Source of the DNA: Bacteroidetes bacterium OLB10
GTDB lineage: Bacteria; Bacteroidota; Bacteroidia; AKYH767-A; OLB10
Reading direction: 5' to 3'
DNA: 64,000 nt
Assembly: GCA_001567275.1 (NCBI GenBank)
Contig: LNBX01000046.1
Span: 124,001 to 188,000 of the forward strand
The notes beneath the pieces are model-generated. The model worked only from the letters and a program-made list of their open reading frames with translations. It had not been told where the DNA came from and made no database searches. Shown one piece after another: positions 51,296 to 60,749 of this stretch (position 1 is its first letter; each line of letters starts with the position of its first letter). Made by a program: the position numbers and the translations under genes.

Positions 51296-51751
51296 ATGAT
51301 TCAGCGTATCCAGTCCATCTATCTTCTGCTCTTTGTTCTCTCCTGTGCTGCACTTTATGCACTTCCGCTGTGCACTGCCACAGAGGGCAGCAACATGCAA
51401 ATTTTTTCCATCACCAACATTCAGGTTTTTCAGGACAATGCACTCACACAAACAACACCTGTACCCCTCTACAGTATTTATAATGCAGCTCTTATTGTTT
51501 TGGGGCTTGTATGCATATTCATGTTTCGCAACCGCAAACTGCAACTGCGCCTGTGCAGCTTGCTCATTCTGGCTACCGTAATATTTATTTTTCTTGTATT
51601 TCGTCAGTCCGATGGTCTTATTGCCAATGTCAAACCCATTTATCATGCAGGCATGTATCTGCTGGTAGTTTCCTTGCTGTGGATTTTTCTCGCTATGCGC
51701 AGCATCCGTCATGACGAAAACTTAGTTCGCTCTGCCGATAGGTTGAGGTAG
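51296..51751 (+). CDS. DUF4293 four-helix membrane protein
   Basis: This is a 151-residue integral membrane protein that starts MIQRIQSIYLLLFVLSCAAL, the hallmark of DUF4293, a family found almost only in Bacteroidota. Four helices lie at about 5-25, 58-78, 82-102 and 117-137, with a polar loop after the first. The function is unknown. It is divergent from rho, with about 220 bases between them. It is not obviously linked to the next gene, a lipoprotein 125 bases downstream. Confidence 0.85.
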   Translation: MIQRIQSIYLLLFVLSCAALYALPLCTATEGSNMQIFSITNIQVFQDNALTQTTPVPLYSIYNAALIVLGLVCIFMFRNRKLQLRLCSLLILATVIFIFLVFRQSDGLIANVKPIYHAGMYLLVVSLLWIFLAMRSIRHDENLVRSADRLR

Positions 51752-51876
51752 AATCTGAAAAACAGAGCAAAAAAGTTGAATTTAGTAGTTAGCGGTACGT
51801 AGCTCTGCACGCTGTCAAGAGTCAAGAAGGTTTAATTAGATTTGCAATGTATTGATTGTAAAAATGCAGGTTTAAT

Positions 51877-52710
51877 ATGAAAAAAGTTTTATTGTTATTG
51901 AGTTTCATTTCACTGATTTTGTCAGGCTGTACGAAATATAGTATTCAGATTTTTGATACATTACCAAAGGAAGGTTTTTCAGACATTAAACTGAAAAATG
52001 ATTATTATGAATATGAATCAGACACATTAAAAATACTTTATGAATTTTGGACTACAAGAGGTGTAATGGCTTTTTCAATCTTTAACAAGACGGACAAACC
52101 CATCTATATTGACTGGAAAAAATCATCATTCATCTATAACAGCAAAAAGTTTAACTATTGGAATGATGAGCAAACTACGATATCTGTGGGGGCATCTTAT
52201 CAGACAGGCTATTACTACAATGGACCTTTAATATTGCCTGGTTTTACAATATATGAAGGGTTAAGCACAGAAGTGTCAAAAGCGAAAACAAAAAAACCTG
52301 AGCGTGTTACAATAATTCCTCCCCAATCATACGTATATCCCGACATCAATTTTTCCTTATTCGATGATTTTAAATACAAATTTGGCAATAGAACTATAAG
52401 TGTTGTTACCAATCGTAATGATAAGCCGGCAAAGAAAACAACAGAACATATTGAGGAATTCGACTATAAGTCAACACCGGTCAGGTTCAGGAACTTTCTT
52501 GCATTTTCATTTTCAGAAGAACAACCATCCTTCTTTTTTATAGAAAACGAATTCTATGTTAACTCAGTAAAGGAAATGGAATACAAACATTTCAGGGGGA
52601 AGGTGGTGAAGACAGTAAATGGAGTAAGGATTTATAGTAAACCATTAAAAAGCAAACACAGGTTTTATATTAAATTAAAAGGTATAGAAAGAACCAGGTT
52701 TAAAAAATAA
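51877..52710 (+). CDS. Hypothetical lipoprotein
   Basis: This is a 277-residue protein with a lipoprotein signal peptide (LLLSFISLILSGC; lipobox LSGC, cysteine near residue 18). The mature part is beta-rich with many tyrosine, lysine and phenylalanine residues, including YKHFRGKVVKTVNGVRIYSK near the C-terminus. No catalytic motif is visible. I do not recognise the family. Codon use looks like the rest of the window, so there is no clear sign of transfer. A GC-richer palindromic repeat lies about 90 bases after its stop. Confidence 0.68.
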   Translation: MKKVLLLLSFISLILSGCTKYSIQIFDTLPKEGFSDIKLKNDYYEYESDTLKILYEFWTTRGVMAFSIFNKTDKPIYIDWKKSSFIYNSKKFNYWNDEQTTISVGASYQTGYYYNGPLILPGFTIYEGLSTEVSKAKTKKPERVTIIPPQSYVYPDINFSLFDDFKYKFGNRTISVVTNRNDKPAKKTTEHIEEFDYKSTPVRFRNFLAFSFSEEQPSFFFIENEFYVNSVKEMEYKHFRGKVVKTVNGVRIYSKPLKSKHRFYIKLKGIERTRFKK

Positions 52711-52800
52711 AAAATTCCTGATCTGTTTGTTGCTAAAATAGAAACGTGTCAGCGCCATTGAGGACTACGGGTGGGCGTAGGTAATGCAACTTTCCTGACT

Positions 52801-52875
52801 CCCGGCAGGTTATCGTAGATTCCTGCTGGGTGTAAAACGTAAACAACCCAGCAGGAGCTAACGCGACCTGCCGGG
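52801..52875. repeat. Nested palindromic (REP-like) element
   Basis: Outer arms CCCGGCAGGT (52801-52810) and ACCTGCCGGG (52866-52875) are exact inverse complements. Inside them TCCTGCTGGGT (52821-52831) and ACCCAGCAGGA (52846-52856) form a second exact pair. The four arms share a 9-base core CCC(G/A)GCAGG in alternating orientation. The segment is GC-richer than its surroundings and sits alone in the intergenic gap. Confidence 0.72.
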
Positions 52876-52910
52876 TTGGAATCAGAGGAAAATCACCTTG
52901 CAAAAGAAAA

Positions 52911-53443
52911 TTAATCTGAAATAGAATTCTTCAAATTCTCCGGTAATCCTCTCAACCCCAGTTCAACTACATCCAGATCTTTTATCGTTTTATTTTCAAT
53001 GGTAAACATTACCATTGTTCTCAAGTGATGAAAACCATGTATGCCGGCAGCTCCAGGATTGATATGCAGTAATCCGGGAATGTTTTTATCAGGCATTATT
53101 TTTAAAATGTGCGAATGTCCGCTGATAAATAAATCGGGCTTGGTGATATTAATTTCATTCTTCACTTCAGGAGCATAGTGCCCGGGATAACCACCAATGT
53201 GCGTCATCCACACATGCACTTCCTCGCAAAAAATTTCTGATGCAGCGGATATATGTTGCGCAACAGATGTCCGTCCACATTTCCGTAAACACCTCTCAAA
53301 GGTTTTATGGCAGCAAGCGCATCTGCAACCTCAAGGTTTCCAAAATCACCGGCATGCCATATTTCATCAGCCTGTTGCACATATTTCAGAATTTTTGCAT
53401 CCAAAAAACCATGCGTGTCCGATAACAAAGCAATGCGTTTCAC
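52911..53443 (-). CDS. YfcE/MJ0936-type metallophosphodiesterase, one frameshift
   Basis: Two frames (53443-53204 and 53219-52911) form one gene. A run of six A on the plus strand (53228-53233) needs a seventh base; then LHQKFFCEEVHVWMTHIGG is continuous and the product is 177 residues. Motifs of the small calcineurin-like phosphodiesterases are all present: LLSDTHG, HAGDFGN, YGNVDG, MTHIGGYPG and SGHSH. Family members hydrolyse phosphodiester bonds in small substrates; the natural substrate is unknown. It overlaps rffA by 4 bases and is the last gene of a three-gene unit. Confidence 0.85.
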
Positions 53444-54570
53444 TTCGCAAAGAAACCGGAAATACTTTTACAAACCAGTTCTGTTTGTTCAGTTGTAAGC
53501 TCATAATACATGGGAAGACGCAGCAGTGTATTGGTGAGTTTGTCAGCTACAGGCAGTTCGCGCCCGTCATGTTTTTTCTCATAATATGCCGACTTATGCA
53601 GAGAGATGTAGTGAAACACTGCATGTATTTCAGCAGATTTGAGATGCGTAATCAGTTTGGTACGTGTATCCAAATCGTTCAGCACTATATAAAACATGTG
53701 AGCATTGTTGGTAGCATAATCAGGAATCTGAGGCAGTTGTAAAAAACCTTTTTCCGCCAATGGTTTCAAACGTTCATAATACAGTTCCCACAATTGCTTT
53801 CGCTTGTTTTGAATGACGTCAGTCTTCTCCAATTGTGCTAACAACACAGCTGCAGTAATTTCACTTGGCAGAAACGAAGAGCCTGCATCTACCCATCCGT
53901 ATTTATCCACTTCACCTCTGAAAAATGCAGAGCGGTTGGTTCCTTTTTCGCGGATTATTTCTGCACGTTTTTCAAACTGAGGATCATTCACCACCAACAT
54001 TCCGCCTTCGCCACTGATAATATTTTTAGTGTCGTGAAATGAGAATGCAGCAAGATGTCCGATGCTTCCCAAAGGTTTTCCTTTATAATAAGAATCAATA
54101 GCCTGAGCGGCATCTTCTACTACAAACAGATTATGTTTTTCTGCAATCCGCATGATGGCATCCATATCGCAAGCCACACCGGCATAATGCACGGGCACAA
54201 TGGCTTTGGTGCGAGGTGTTATCAGGGTTTCAATTTTTGTTGCATCTATATTTCCGGTGGAAGCTTCACTGTCTGCAAAAATTATTTTAGCTCCTCTTAA
54301 AACAAATGCATTCACGGTTGAAACAAATGTATAAGAGGGAGCAATCACTTCATCACCGGGCTGTATGTTCAGCAAAATTGCACAGGCTTCCAGTGCATCG
54401 GTACACGATGTAGTTAGCAATACTTTTCTGAAGCCATATTTTTCTGTAATCAGCTGATGACAACGTTTGGTAAATTCACCGTCACCGGATAATTTTCCTG
54501 CACGGAATACATCTGAGATATAGTCAATTTCTTTGCCTGTAATGTATGGTTTGTTAAAAGGAATTGGCAT
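53440..54570 (-). CDS. rffA: dTDP-4-amino-4,6-dideoxygalactose transaminase
   Basis: RffA (WecE) is a PLP aminotransferase that makes dTDP-4-amino-4,6-dideoxy-D-galactose (TDP-fucosamine) from the 4-keto sugar, used in surface glycans. The 376-residue sequence matches the family closely: PFNKPYITGKEIDYISDVF, GKLSGDGEFTKRCH, GDEVIAPSYTFVSTVNAFVL and HYAGVACDMD, with the PLP lysine in FSFHDTKNIISGEGG. The C-terminal half keeps EKGTNRSAFFRGEVDKYGW and NAHMFYIVL. It lies 7 bases after a giant T9SS protein and overlaps the phosphodiesterase gene. No other nucleotide sugar gene is near. Confidence 0.93.
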   Translation of the reverse strand: MPIPFNKPYITGKEIDYISDVFRAGKLSGDGEFTKRCHQLITEKYGFRKVLLTTSCTDALEACAILLNIQPGDEVIAPSYTFVSTVNAFVLRGAKIIFADSEASTGNIDATKIETLITPRTKAIVPVHYAGVACDMDAIMRIAEKHNLFVVEDAAQAIDSYYKGKPLGSIGHLAAFSFHDTKNIISGEGGMLVVNDPQFEKRAEIIREKGTNRSAFFRGEVDKYGWVDAGSSFLPSEITAAVLLAQLEKTDVIQNKRKQLWELYYERLKPLAEKGFLQLPQIPDYATNNAHMFYIVLNDLDTRTKLITHLKSAEIHAVFHYISLHKSAYYEKKHDGRELPVADKLTNTLLRLPMYYELTTEQTELVCKSISGFFAK

Positions 54571-54577
54571 GAACAGT

Positions 54578-57500
54578 TTATTTTTTTACGAATCTAATAT
54601 GTGTTATACTTTCTGTTGTACGCAATTCTATGATGTAGGTTCCCTTTGCAAGGTAGGGCACGCCAAAGCTGAAACTGTCATAACCTGAAGAAATATTTCC
54701 GCTGAAAAGATTTCTGACTTTTTTTCCTGCAGCATCATATAAGGTGAGGTCAGCTTCGGAACTTGCCGGCTGACTGATGTGTATTTCCATATTGTCTGTA
54801 ACAGGATTGGGCGTAACCGACATGTGAGTTTCATTCTGATTCAGTGAAATACATTTTTCATTGTTGTCAGGATTGGAATCTTCTGCACCATTTGCTGCAA
54901 CTATTCTTACGCAGGTATAATCAGGCAAGGTGTTTCCTGTATAAATTTTAGTTTTTAGAGTAAAAGTTTTTTCAGTGCCCGATGGAATGCTGAACTCTGC
55001 ACTTTCGATAAAGGCACTTTTGTTTTCAGTAGTTACTCTTAAATCAAAAGAATTAACTGAATTGTTACCTATGTTTGAAATGAGTGACTGAATGGAAAGA
55101 TATCCGTCATCCACAGAATAAAGTAATGCTTTCATCCATAAATCGGTAAACGGAATGATTACATCATACCATTGTTGTTGCTGTGCTTCGCAACCGTAGA
55201 TACTCTGAGCAGTTAGTGTAACCAAATAAGATCCTGTATCTGCATAAACATGCGTTGCGTTGGCTACATTGCTTGTGGCAGAGCCATCACCAAAATCCCA
55301 CTCATACTGCGAAGCGCCTGTAGAATTATTGATAAACTGAATAGCATTTGAAGGTGCTCCTGTTTCAGGTAAAATGCTAAACGCTGGCTGCGGTGCAGGT
55401 TTGATATTGATGACCGTTTGCATGGAGTCATTGCAACCACCTGCTGCATTTGCCAACAGTGAAATGGTGTAATTTCCCGGAGTGGAAAAAGTATGTGACG
55501 GCATGGAGTCTGTTGAAGTTTGTCCATCACCAAAATTCCACTGCCAGTTAAGTACGCTGGTGTTGTTCAGGTTGGTTTGATTGATAAACTGTACAGGTTC
55601 ATTCTGACAAATGCCATCAGATATAAACGATACAACAGGGCGGTTGTAAATCGTAATGGTATCGAACTGTACATTTTGGCATCCGAAAGAATCAACTACA
55701 GCAAGCGATACAGGATAAGTCCCGCTGTTTGCATAAGTATGTGTAGTGTTTGGAATAAATGAATAAGTATTATCTCCAAAAGCCCATGTCCATGCATAAC
55801 CTGAAATGTTATTGTTAGGAAGATAATTAAACGCAGTTGTTTGCCCTTTGCATATTCCGCTGTATGAAAACGTAAAATCAGGCTGAGGTCGTACATTGAA
55901 ATTTTCGGTGTGTGTATTGCTGCAACCATCAATTGTAGTTACGGTAAGAGTAGCAGATGCCGGACCTGCTGAATTGAAAATGATATTCGGTGACGGGAAG
56001 GTACTGCTGCCGCCATTGCTGAACTGCCAGTTCCACTGGTTGATTATTCCATTGCCGATATAACTTGTGTCGAGAAAATAGATATCACTGTTCTGACATT
56101 GCAATGCCTGAATAATAAAACCTGCAACAGGATTTTCAAAAATGCTGATGATGTGTGAAACAGTATCTGAACAACCGTTGTCGGCAGTTACCTGCAACAC
56201 GGCATTATAATTTCCGGGCAGGCTGTAAGTATTGTTTGCGTTTTGCGATGATGCTGAATTGCCATCACCAAAAATCCACGACCAGTTGTTGATGTTGAGT
56301 CCTGAAGGTGCAGATGACGAATCACTGAAAATTAAATTGCTTCCTTCGCAACCGTTAGCTGCAGTAAATGCAGCGGCAGGGCCAGGTGTTATGTTGATGG
56401 TTTGACTGAGCGATGACGAACAGTCATTGCCTGCAGAAACGGTCAATGTTATAGTAAAGGTTCCTGCATTGTTGTAAGCATGCACCGGATTCTGAGTATG
56501 TGAAGTATCGCCATCGCCAAAATCCCAGAACCAGGAGTACAGATTGTTTCCTGTAGTAGCGTCAGTAAATGCAACAGGATTTCGCTGACAACTGGTTGAA
56601 GCAAAACTGAAATTTACAGTTGGAGGAGTAGAAACTACAACATTTTGAGTCAATGTATCTGAACAGCCCTGATTGGAATAAGCAATCAGAGATACAGGAT
56701 AAGTGCCTGCACCCGGGTAGGCAAATACAGTATCTGTTTGTTGAGTGGTAGCTCCTGAAAACCCTAAATCCCACAAATAGGTCAACGGGCTTCCATCATC
56801 AATGACAGAAGTATTTGTAAATTGTACGGTATCACCTTCGCAGGTGTTTGTTGTTGTAAAATTACTTTGAGGAGTAGAGTGTACCACTACTAATTGTGCG
56901 GTAGTATCTGTACAACCATCGTTGGCAATAGCAATCAGTTGTACAACATAAGTATTACCTGTTGCATAGATATGAACCGGATTTTGATCAAAAGAAGGCT
57001 GGGTTAAATCTCCAAAATCCCATTGCCAGGTTTGTATTCCCGACACAGAATAGGATGAATCTGAAAATATTGTTGGTGAAAATGCACAGGATGTGGTAGC
57101 ACCAAAATTTACCACAGGCAAAGCATGTATTGTTACAGGAATGATGGTATCTTTTTCGCATCCTGCAGTGATAGTAAGTTTGACTTGATACGTGCCCGGT
57201 GATTGAAACTGATGATATGGAAATTGTTGAGTGGAAGTCGTACCATCACCAAAATCCCACAGCCATGCAGTAACCGGCCCTGAAGGCGATGACGATAAAT
57301 CACTGAATGAAATACTGTCGGCAGGATTGAAACAAAGATTATTGCTGAAAGTAAAATTAGCCGTAGGCCCACTGATGATGTACACACTGTCGTAAGCAAC
57401 AGACTGATAACCGTTGCTATCCGTAACTGTCAGAGAAAATTTATTCCAACCTGTGGTGAAGTAACTAAAATCAGGATTAGCTGCTTCGCTGTAATAATTT

Positions 57501-58594
57501 ATGCAGGAATCAATATATACCTGCTCGACAAAATTCAGTGATGGAATATCACAAACCACTAGTTTGGTGATGGATGAATCAGTGAGAGATTCAATCTGAT
57601 TTGGCCCGAAATAAAAAGTAGGTGATGTGTTTACTGTTGGTGATGAACTGAAATCGTTGTTTGCAAACTGGAGATATTTCAGTTGTTTGTTGGCAGAGTC
57701 GGTAAAATAAACATAGTAACTTTCAAACTCCTGCGAAATATTTACTGATTTATTTCCTGAAGATCCTGTGCTGCTGTACGACTGAGATGTAGGAGGTGCA
57801 TTCAGTCCTGTTGAGAATAATAACTTAGTAATATCACCTGTTAGTGCATCTGATAAAAATGCAACAGGAGGGCTGCAAGTCATACTCAAATCAATATCTG
57901 TTAAACTTCCTGCTCCGGCAACTGTGTAAGTATAAAGTTCAGTAGGAGCATTGGTCATCGAATTTCCGAATGAAAGACAGGTTATGGTTCCGTTACCACG
58001 ATTGGCAATAAATGCATAAAAGTTTTGATTGTTTTTGACCAACCTCAAATCAGCAGGATTGGATAAAGATGGAAATGCTGACAATGGTGTAACAACAGGA
58101 GTGTTTAAAATTCCGGCAGGAAAAGACAAAAGCGAAAGTGAATTAGTAGGTGAATAACATGCAAGACCGTAAACAGATGAATCGCCCTCGATAATAAAAT
58201 CAAAACAATTAAATTTTGGAAAAGAACCGAATGTCTGAGCATTAAAAGGTCGTGAGGAAAGATGATTGCCTATGGTGCCAATTACTAAATTGTTGCTGAT
58301 GGTATCCATTGCTATCATGTAATATTGTCCACCTGCTTTCAGCAAATCAAAATCAGTCATGGTGGATAGCGTGTAATTGGAGTACCTGTAAAACTGATAT
58401 TGCGTAAGTCCGTGTTGTTCTTTCGGGCAGAAGTCCCACTTAAATGAAAGTCCGTCACCGGTAGAAGTGTTGATGATGGGTAGCGGAGTTCCGCTACAGG
58501 CAGTATCAGGCAAGCTGAAGGAGGCTACAGGGCATTGTGCAAAGCCACTGCTGTAAAGTACAGTTAGCAGCAGTGATAACAGTATTCTTCGCAT
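54578..58594 (-). CDS. T9SS-exported protein with nine PKD domains (1338 residues)
   Basis: A signal peptide at 1-19 is followed by a beta-rich region of about 390 residues with propeller-like strands (GTIGNHLSSRPFNAQTFGSF; TLSAFPSL-type loops). Nine consecutive PKD domains come next, recognised by WxWDFGDG-like cores: WLWDFGDG, WQWDFGDL, YLWDLGFS, WFWDFGDG, WSWIFGDG, WNWQFSNG, WTWAFGDN, WQWNFGDG and YEWDFGDG. A CARDB-like domain and a T9SS type A sorting domain (VTPNPVTDNMEIHISQ ... GTYIIELRTTESITHIRF) close the protein. PKD arrays usually act as rigid surface spacers. It is the first gene of a unit with rffA and the phosphodiesterase, separated by only 7 bases from rffA. Confidence 0.88.
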   Translation of the reverse strand: MRRILLSLLLTVLYSSGFAQCPVASFSLPDTACSGTPLPIINTSTGDGLSFKWDFCPKEQHGLTQYQFYRYSNYTLSTMTDFDLLKAGGQYYMIAMDTISNNLVIGTIGNHLSSRPFNAQTFGSFPKFNCFDFIIEGDSSVYGLACYSPTNSLSLLSFPAGILNTPVVTPLSAFPSLSNPADLRLVKNNQNFYAFIANRGNGTITCLSFGNSMTNAPTELYTYTVAGAGSLTDIDLSMTCSPPVAFLSDALTGDITKLLFSTGLNAPPTSQSYSSTGSSGNKSVNISQEFESYYVYFTDSANKQLKYLQFANNDFSSSPTVNTSPTFYFGPNQIESLTDSSITKLVVCDIPSLNFVEQVYIDSCINYYSEAANPDFSYFTTGWNKFSLTVTDSNGYQSVAYDSVYIISGPTANFTFSNNLCFNPADSISFSDLSSSPSGPVTAWLWDFGDGTTSTQQFPYHQFQSPGTYQVKLTITAGCEKDTIIPVTIHALPVVNFGATTSCAFSPTIFSDSSYSVSGIQTWQWDFGDLTQPSFDQNPVHIYATGNTYVVQLIAIANDGCTDTTAQLVVVHSTPQSNFTTTNTCEGDTVQFTNTSVIDDGSPLTYLWDLGFSGATTQQTDTVFAYPGAGTYPVSLIAYSNQGCSDTLTQNVVVSTPPTVNFSFASTSCQRNPVAFTDATTGNNLYSWFWDFGDGDTSHTQNPVHAYNNAGTFTITLTVSAGNDCSSSLSQTINITPGPAAAFTAANGCEGSNLIFSDSSSAPSGLNINNWSWIFGDGNSASSQNANNTYSLPGNYNAVLQVTADNGCSDTVSHIISIFENPVAGFIIQALQCQNSDIYFLDTSYIGNGIINQWNWQFSNGGSSTFPSPNIIFNSAGPASATLTVTTIDGCSNTHTENFNVRPQPDFTFSYSGICKGQTTAFNYLPNNNISGYAWTWAFGDNTYSFIPNTTHTYANSGTYPVSLAVVDSFGCQNVQFDTITIYNRPVVSFISDGICQNEPVQFINQTNLNNTSVLNWQWNFGDGQTSTDSMPSHTFSTPGNYTISLLANAAGGCNDSMQTVINIKPAPQPAFSILPETGAPSNAIQFINNSTGASQYEWDFGDGSATSNVANATHVYADTGSYLVTLTAQSIYGCEAQQQQWYDVIIPFTDLWMKALLYSVDDGYLSIQSLISNIGNNSVNSFDLRVTTENKSAFIESAEFSIPSGTEKTFTLKTKIYTGNTLPDYTCVRIVAANGAEDSNPDNNEKCISLNQNETHMSVTPNPVTDNMEIHISQPASSEADLTLYDAAGKKVRNLFSGNISSGYDSFSFGVPYLAKGTYIIELRTTESITHIRFVKK

Positions 58595-58631
58595 TTAAAG
58601 GTGGTTTTTAAAAATTGAAAGTAAATGTATA

Positions 58632-58639
58632 TAAATTTG
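58632..58639 (+). promoter_or_regulatory. Candidate -7 box for rdgB
   Basis: TAAATTTG matches TAnnTTTG and ends 11 bases before the ATG at 58651. It supports that start over an in-frame ATG-like start at 58615 and implies a very short leader. A TTG lies only 14 bases upstream, a little too close. Confidence 0.35.
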
Positions 58640-58650
58640 ACGTTAAAAAA

Positions 58651-59238
58651 ATGAGGGAATTACTTTTTTGTTCTAACAATATTCACAAAACAGAAGAAAT
58701 ACGAAAAATGCTGCCTTCAGGTTACAGAATATCGAGTTTGAAGGAGGCAGGAATTTTTACAGATATACCTGAAACAGGAGAAACTTTTGAAGAGAATGCC
58801 TTGATAAAGGCAAGTGCAGTTAAATCAAATAATCATTCAGGATGTTTTGCTGACGACAGTGGGTTGTGTGTTGAATATTTAGATGATGCACCCGGAGTGC
58901 ATTCTGCACGATATGCTGGTGAGCACGCTACTGATGATGAGAACAGAAGTAAACTATTGAATGAATTGAAAGATATCAGCAATCGCAGAGCATATTTCAT
59001 CACCGTAATTTGTTTACTGATGGATGAAAATGTTTATTATTTCGAAGGTCGTATTTACGGTAGAATTGCAACAGAAGAAAAAGGGTTTGGTGGCTTTGGT
59101 TACGATTGTATTTTTATTCCCGATAGTTATGATAAAACGTTTGCGGAAATGACTTCAGATGAGAAAAATAAAATCAGCCATCGTTATCTGGCACTGCAAA
59201 AAATGATGCAGTTTCTGAAAGAAAAACAAAATATTTAA
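58651..59238 (+). CDS. rdgB: RdgB/HAM1-type non-canonical purine NTP pyrophosphatase
   Basis: RdgB removes dITP, ITP and XTP from the nucleotide pool. The 195-residue product from the ATG at 58651 has the family motifs LLFCSNNIHKTEEI, ETFEENALIKASAV, CFADDSGLCVEYLDDAPGVH (catalytic aspartates), SARYAGEHATD and GGFGYDCIFIP. The frame extends 12 codons upstream to 58615, but the extra residues are unlike the family and overlap a promoter-like box. It ends exactly where the convergent MBL-fold gene ends (59238/59239). Confidence 0.9.
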   Translation: MRELLFCSNNIHKTEEIRKMLPSGYRISSLKEAGIFTDIPETGETFEENALIKASAVKSNNHSGCFADDSGLCVEYLDDAPGVHSARYAGEHATDDENRSKLLNELKDISNRRAYFITVICLLMDENVYYFEGRIYGRIATEEKGFGGFGYDCIFIPDSYDKTFAEMTSDEKNKISHRYLALQKMMQFLKEKQNI

Positions 59239-60639
59239 TTACAGATTAAAACTTTGTCCTTCTTCAGGAATTTCTACATGACGGAAACCTTGTTGCAGTA
59301 ATTTTTCTTTAAAATCGAGTTGCACTTCATACTCACCATGAACAAGAAAAAGTTTCCTGACTTTTGAAACATCCTGACACGACAAATATTGTTGCAACTC
59401 TTTGTAATCGGCATGTGCACTGAAAGATGAGATTACTTCAACTTTTGCTTTTACAGGATATTCAACACCAAATATTTTTACTGTTTCGGAGCCGTTCATC
59501 AGTTGACCACCAATGGATTGAGGTGTGCAATAACCAACAATTAAAATAGTGTTTCGTGGATTTTCAATGTTGTTTTTGATGTGATGTTTTATACGACCGG
59601 CTTCAATCATACCTGATGCTGATATGATGATACAAGGTCCGTTGTAATCGTTTATCTTTTTTGATTCTTCCACCTTGCGTACATATTGTAGCGTACTGAA
59701 TCCGAACGGATCTGAATCCTTCTTCATATACTTCCTCACATCAAGATTAAAGAACTCGCTGTGTTTACGCATTATGTTTGTGGCATCAATGGCAAGGGGG
59801 CTATCCACATAAACCGGTATCTCCGGAAGTTTTCCTTCAGTTTTATATCGGTCAAGTGTATAAATAATTTCCTGTGTACGTCCCAGGCTGAAAGCTGGAA
59901 TAATTAGTTTGCCTTTGCGAACGGTGCACGTATCTAAAACTATATCTAAAAGTTTTTGTCGTGCATCACCACTGTAATCGTGCAAGCGGTTTCCATAGGT
60001 TGATTCGCACAGTATGTAATCAGCCTGCGGAAATGCAGCAGGTGGTTTTAATATCAAATCATGATAACGTCCTACGTCACCTGAAAATGTCAGATGTTTT
60101 ACATTTCCATTCTCAGTAACTTTTAAATTTACACTGGCACTTCCCAAAATATGTCCTGAATCTGTGAATTGAAACGAAACTTCGTTATCAATCTTTTTCC
60201 ATTCGCCAATGGCAACCGGCCTGAATAAGGTCATTGTTTTTTCTACGTCTTCTACATCATATATAGGTTCTAATTTAGGCTGTCCGTTTTGTTTTCTTTT
60301 TTTGTTGATGTATTCAATATCACTTTCCTGAATAAAGGCACTGTCTGTTAGCATAGTATTGCAAAGATCAATAGTAGCCTGAGTGGTATAGATGGTTCCT
60401 TTAAAACCTTGTTTTACCAGATTGGGAATATTTCCTGAATGATCAATATGTGCATGAGAAAGAATCAGAACATCAATTTCAGTTGGGTTAAATGCAAAAT
60501 GCCTGTTTACTCTGTCATTATCTTTACCTCTGTTTTGGAAAAAGCCACAATCAAGCAGAATTTTTTTTCCTTGTGCTGTAGTTATCAGATGTTTACTGCC
60601 TGTAACATTGCGTGCAGCACCATAAAATGTTATTTGCAT
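59239..60639 (-). CDS. Beta-CASP metallo-beta-lactamase-fold RNA hydrolase
   Basis: This is a 466-residue protein of the CPSF/RNase J-related beta-CASP family without a KH domain. The metal site motif HAHIDHSGNIP is followed by GHILGSASVNL, CESTYGNRLH, the beta-CASP motifs AFSLGRTQEI and DSPLAIDAT, IISASGMIEAGRI, and the C-terminal RMMBL motif SFSAHADYKEL plus VHGEYE. Such proteins cut or trim RNA, but the substrate is unknown. It converges on rdgB and diverges from the phosphate transport pair. Length and motifs are complete. Confidence 0.88.
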   Translation of the reverse strand: MQITFYGAARNVTGSKHLITTAQGKKILLDCGFFQNRGKDNDRVNRHFAFNPTEIDVLILSHAHIDHSGNIPNLVKQGFKGTIYTTQATIDLCNTMLTDSAFIQESDIEYINKKRKQNGQPKLEPIYDVEDVEKTMTLFRPVAIGEWKKIDNEVSFQFTDSGHILGSASVNLKVTENGNVKHLTFSGDVGRYHDLILKPPAAFPQADYILCESTYGNRLHDYSGDARQKLLDIVLDTCTVRKGKLIIPAFSLGRTQEIIYTLDRYKTEGKLPEIPVYVDSPLAIDATNIMRKHSEFFNLDVRKYMKKDSDPFGFSTLQYVRKVEESKKINDYNGPCIIISASGMIEAGRIKHHIKNNIENPRNTILIVGYCTPQSIGGQLMNGSETVKIFGVEYPVKAKVEVISSFSAHADYKELQQYLSCQDVSKVRKLFLVHGEYEVQLDFKEKLLQQGFRHVEIPEEGQSFNL

Positions 60640-60711
60640 AATTTACAAAACTACTGAAATATTAGATGCAATTATTTATCAACATTATGACCATAGTTTA
60701 AGATGTGTTTT

Positions 60712-60719
60712 TAGCTTTG
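60712..60719 (+). promoter_or_regulatory. Candidate -7 box for the DUF47-pit unit
   Basis: TAGCTTTG matches TAnnTTTG. A start near 60726 would leave a leader of about 24 bases before the ATG at 60750, and excludes the longer frame that begins at 60705. Confidence 0.42.
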
Positions 60720-60749
60720 CACCCGATAAAATTGCTTAAACATCAGAGC

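Noticed and set aside
51290..51712. 140-codon minus-strand frame opposite the DUF4293 gene
   Set aside because: The opposite strand encodes a family-typical membrane protein; this is a shadow.
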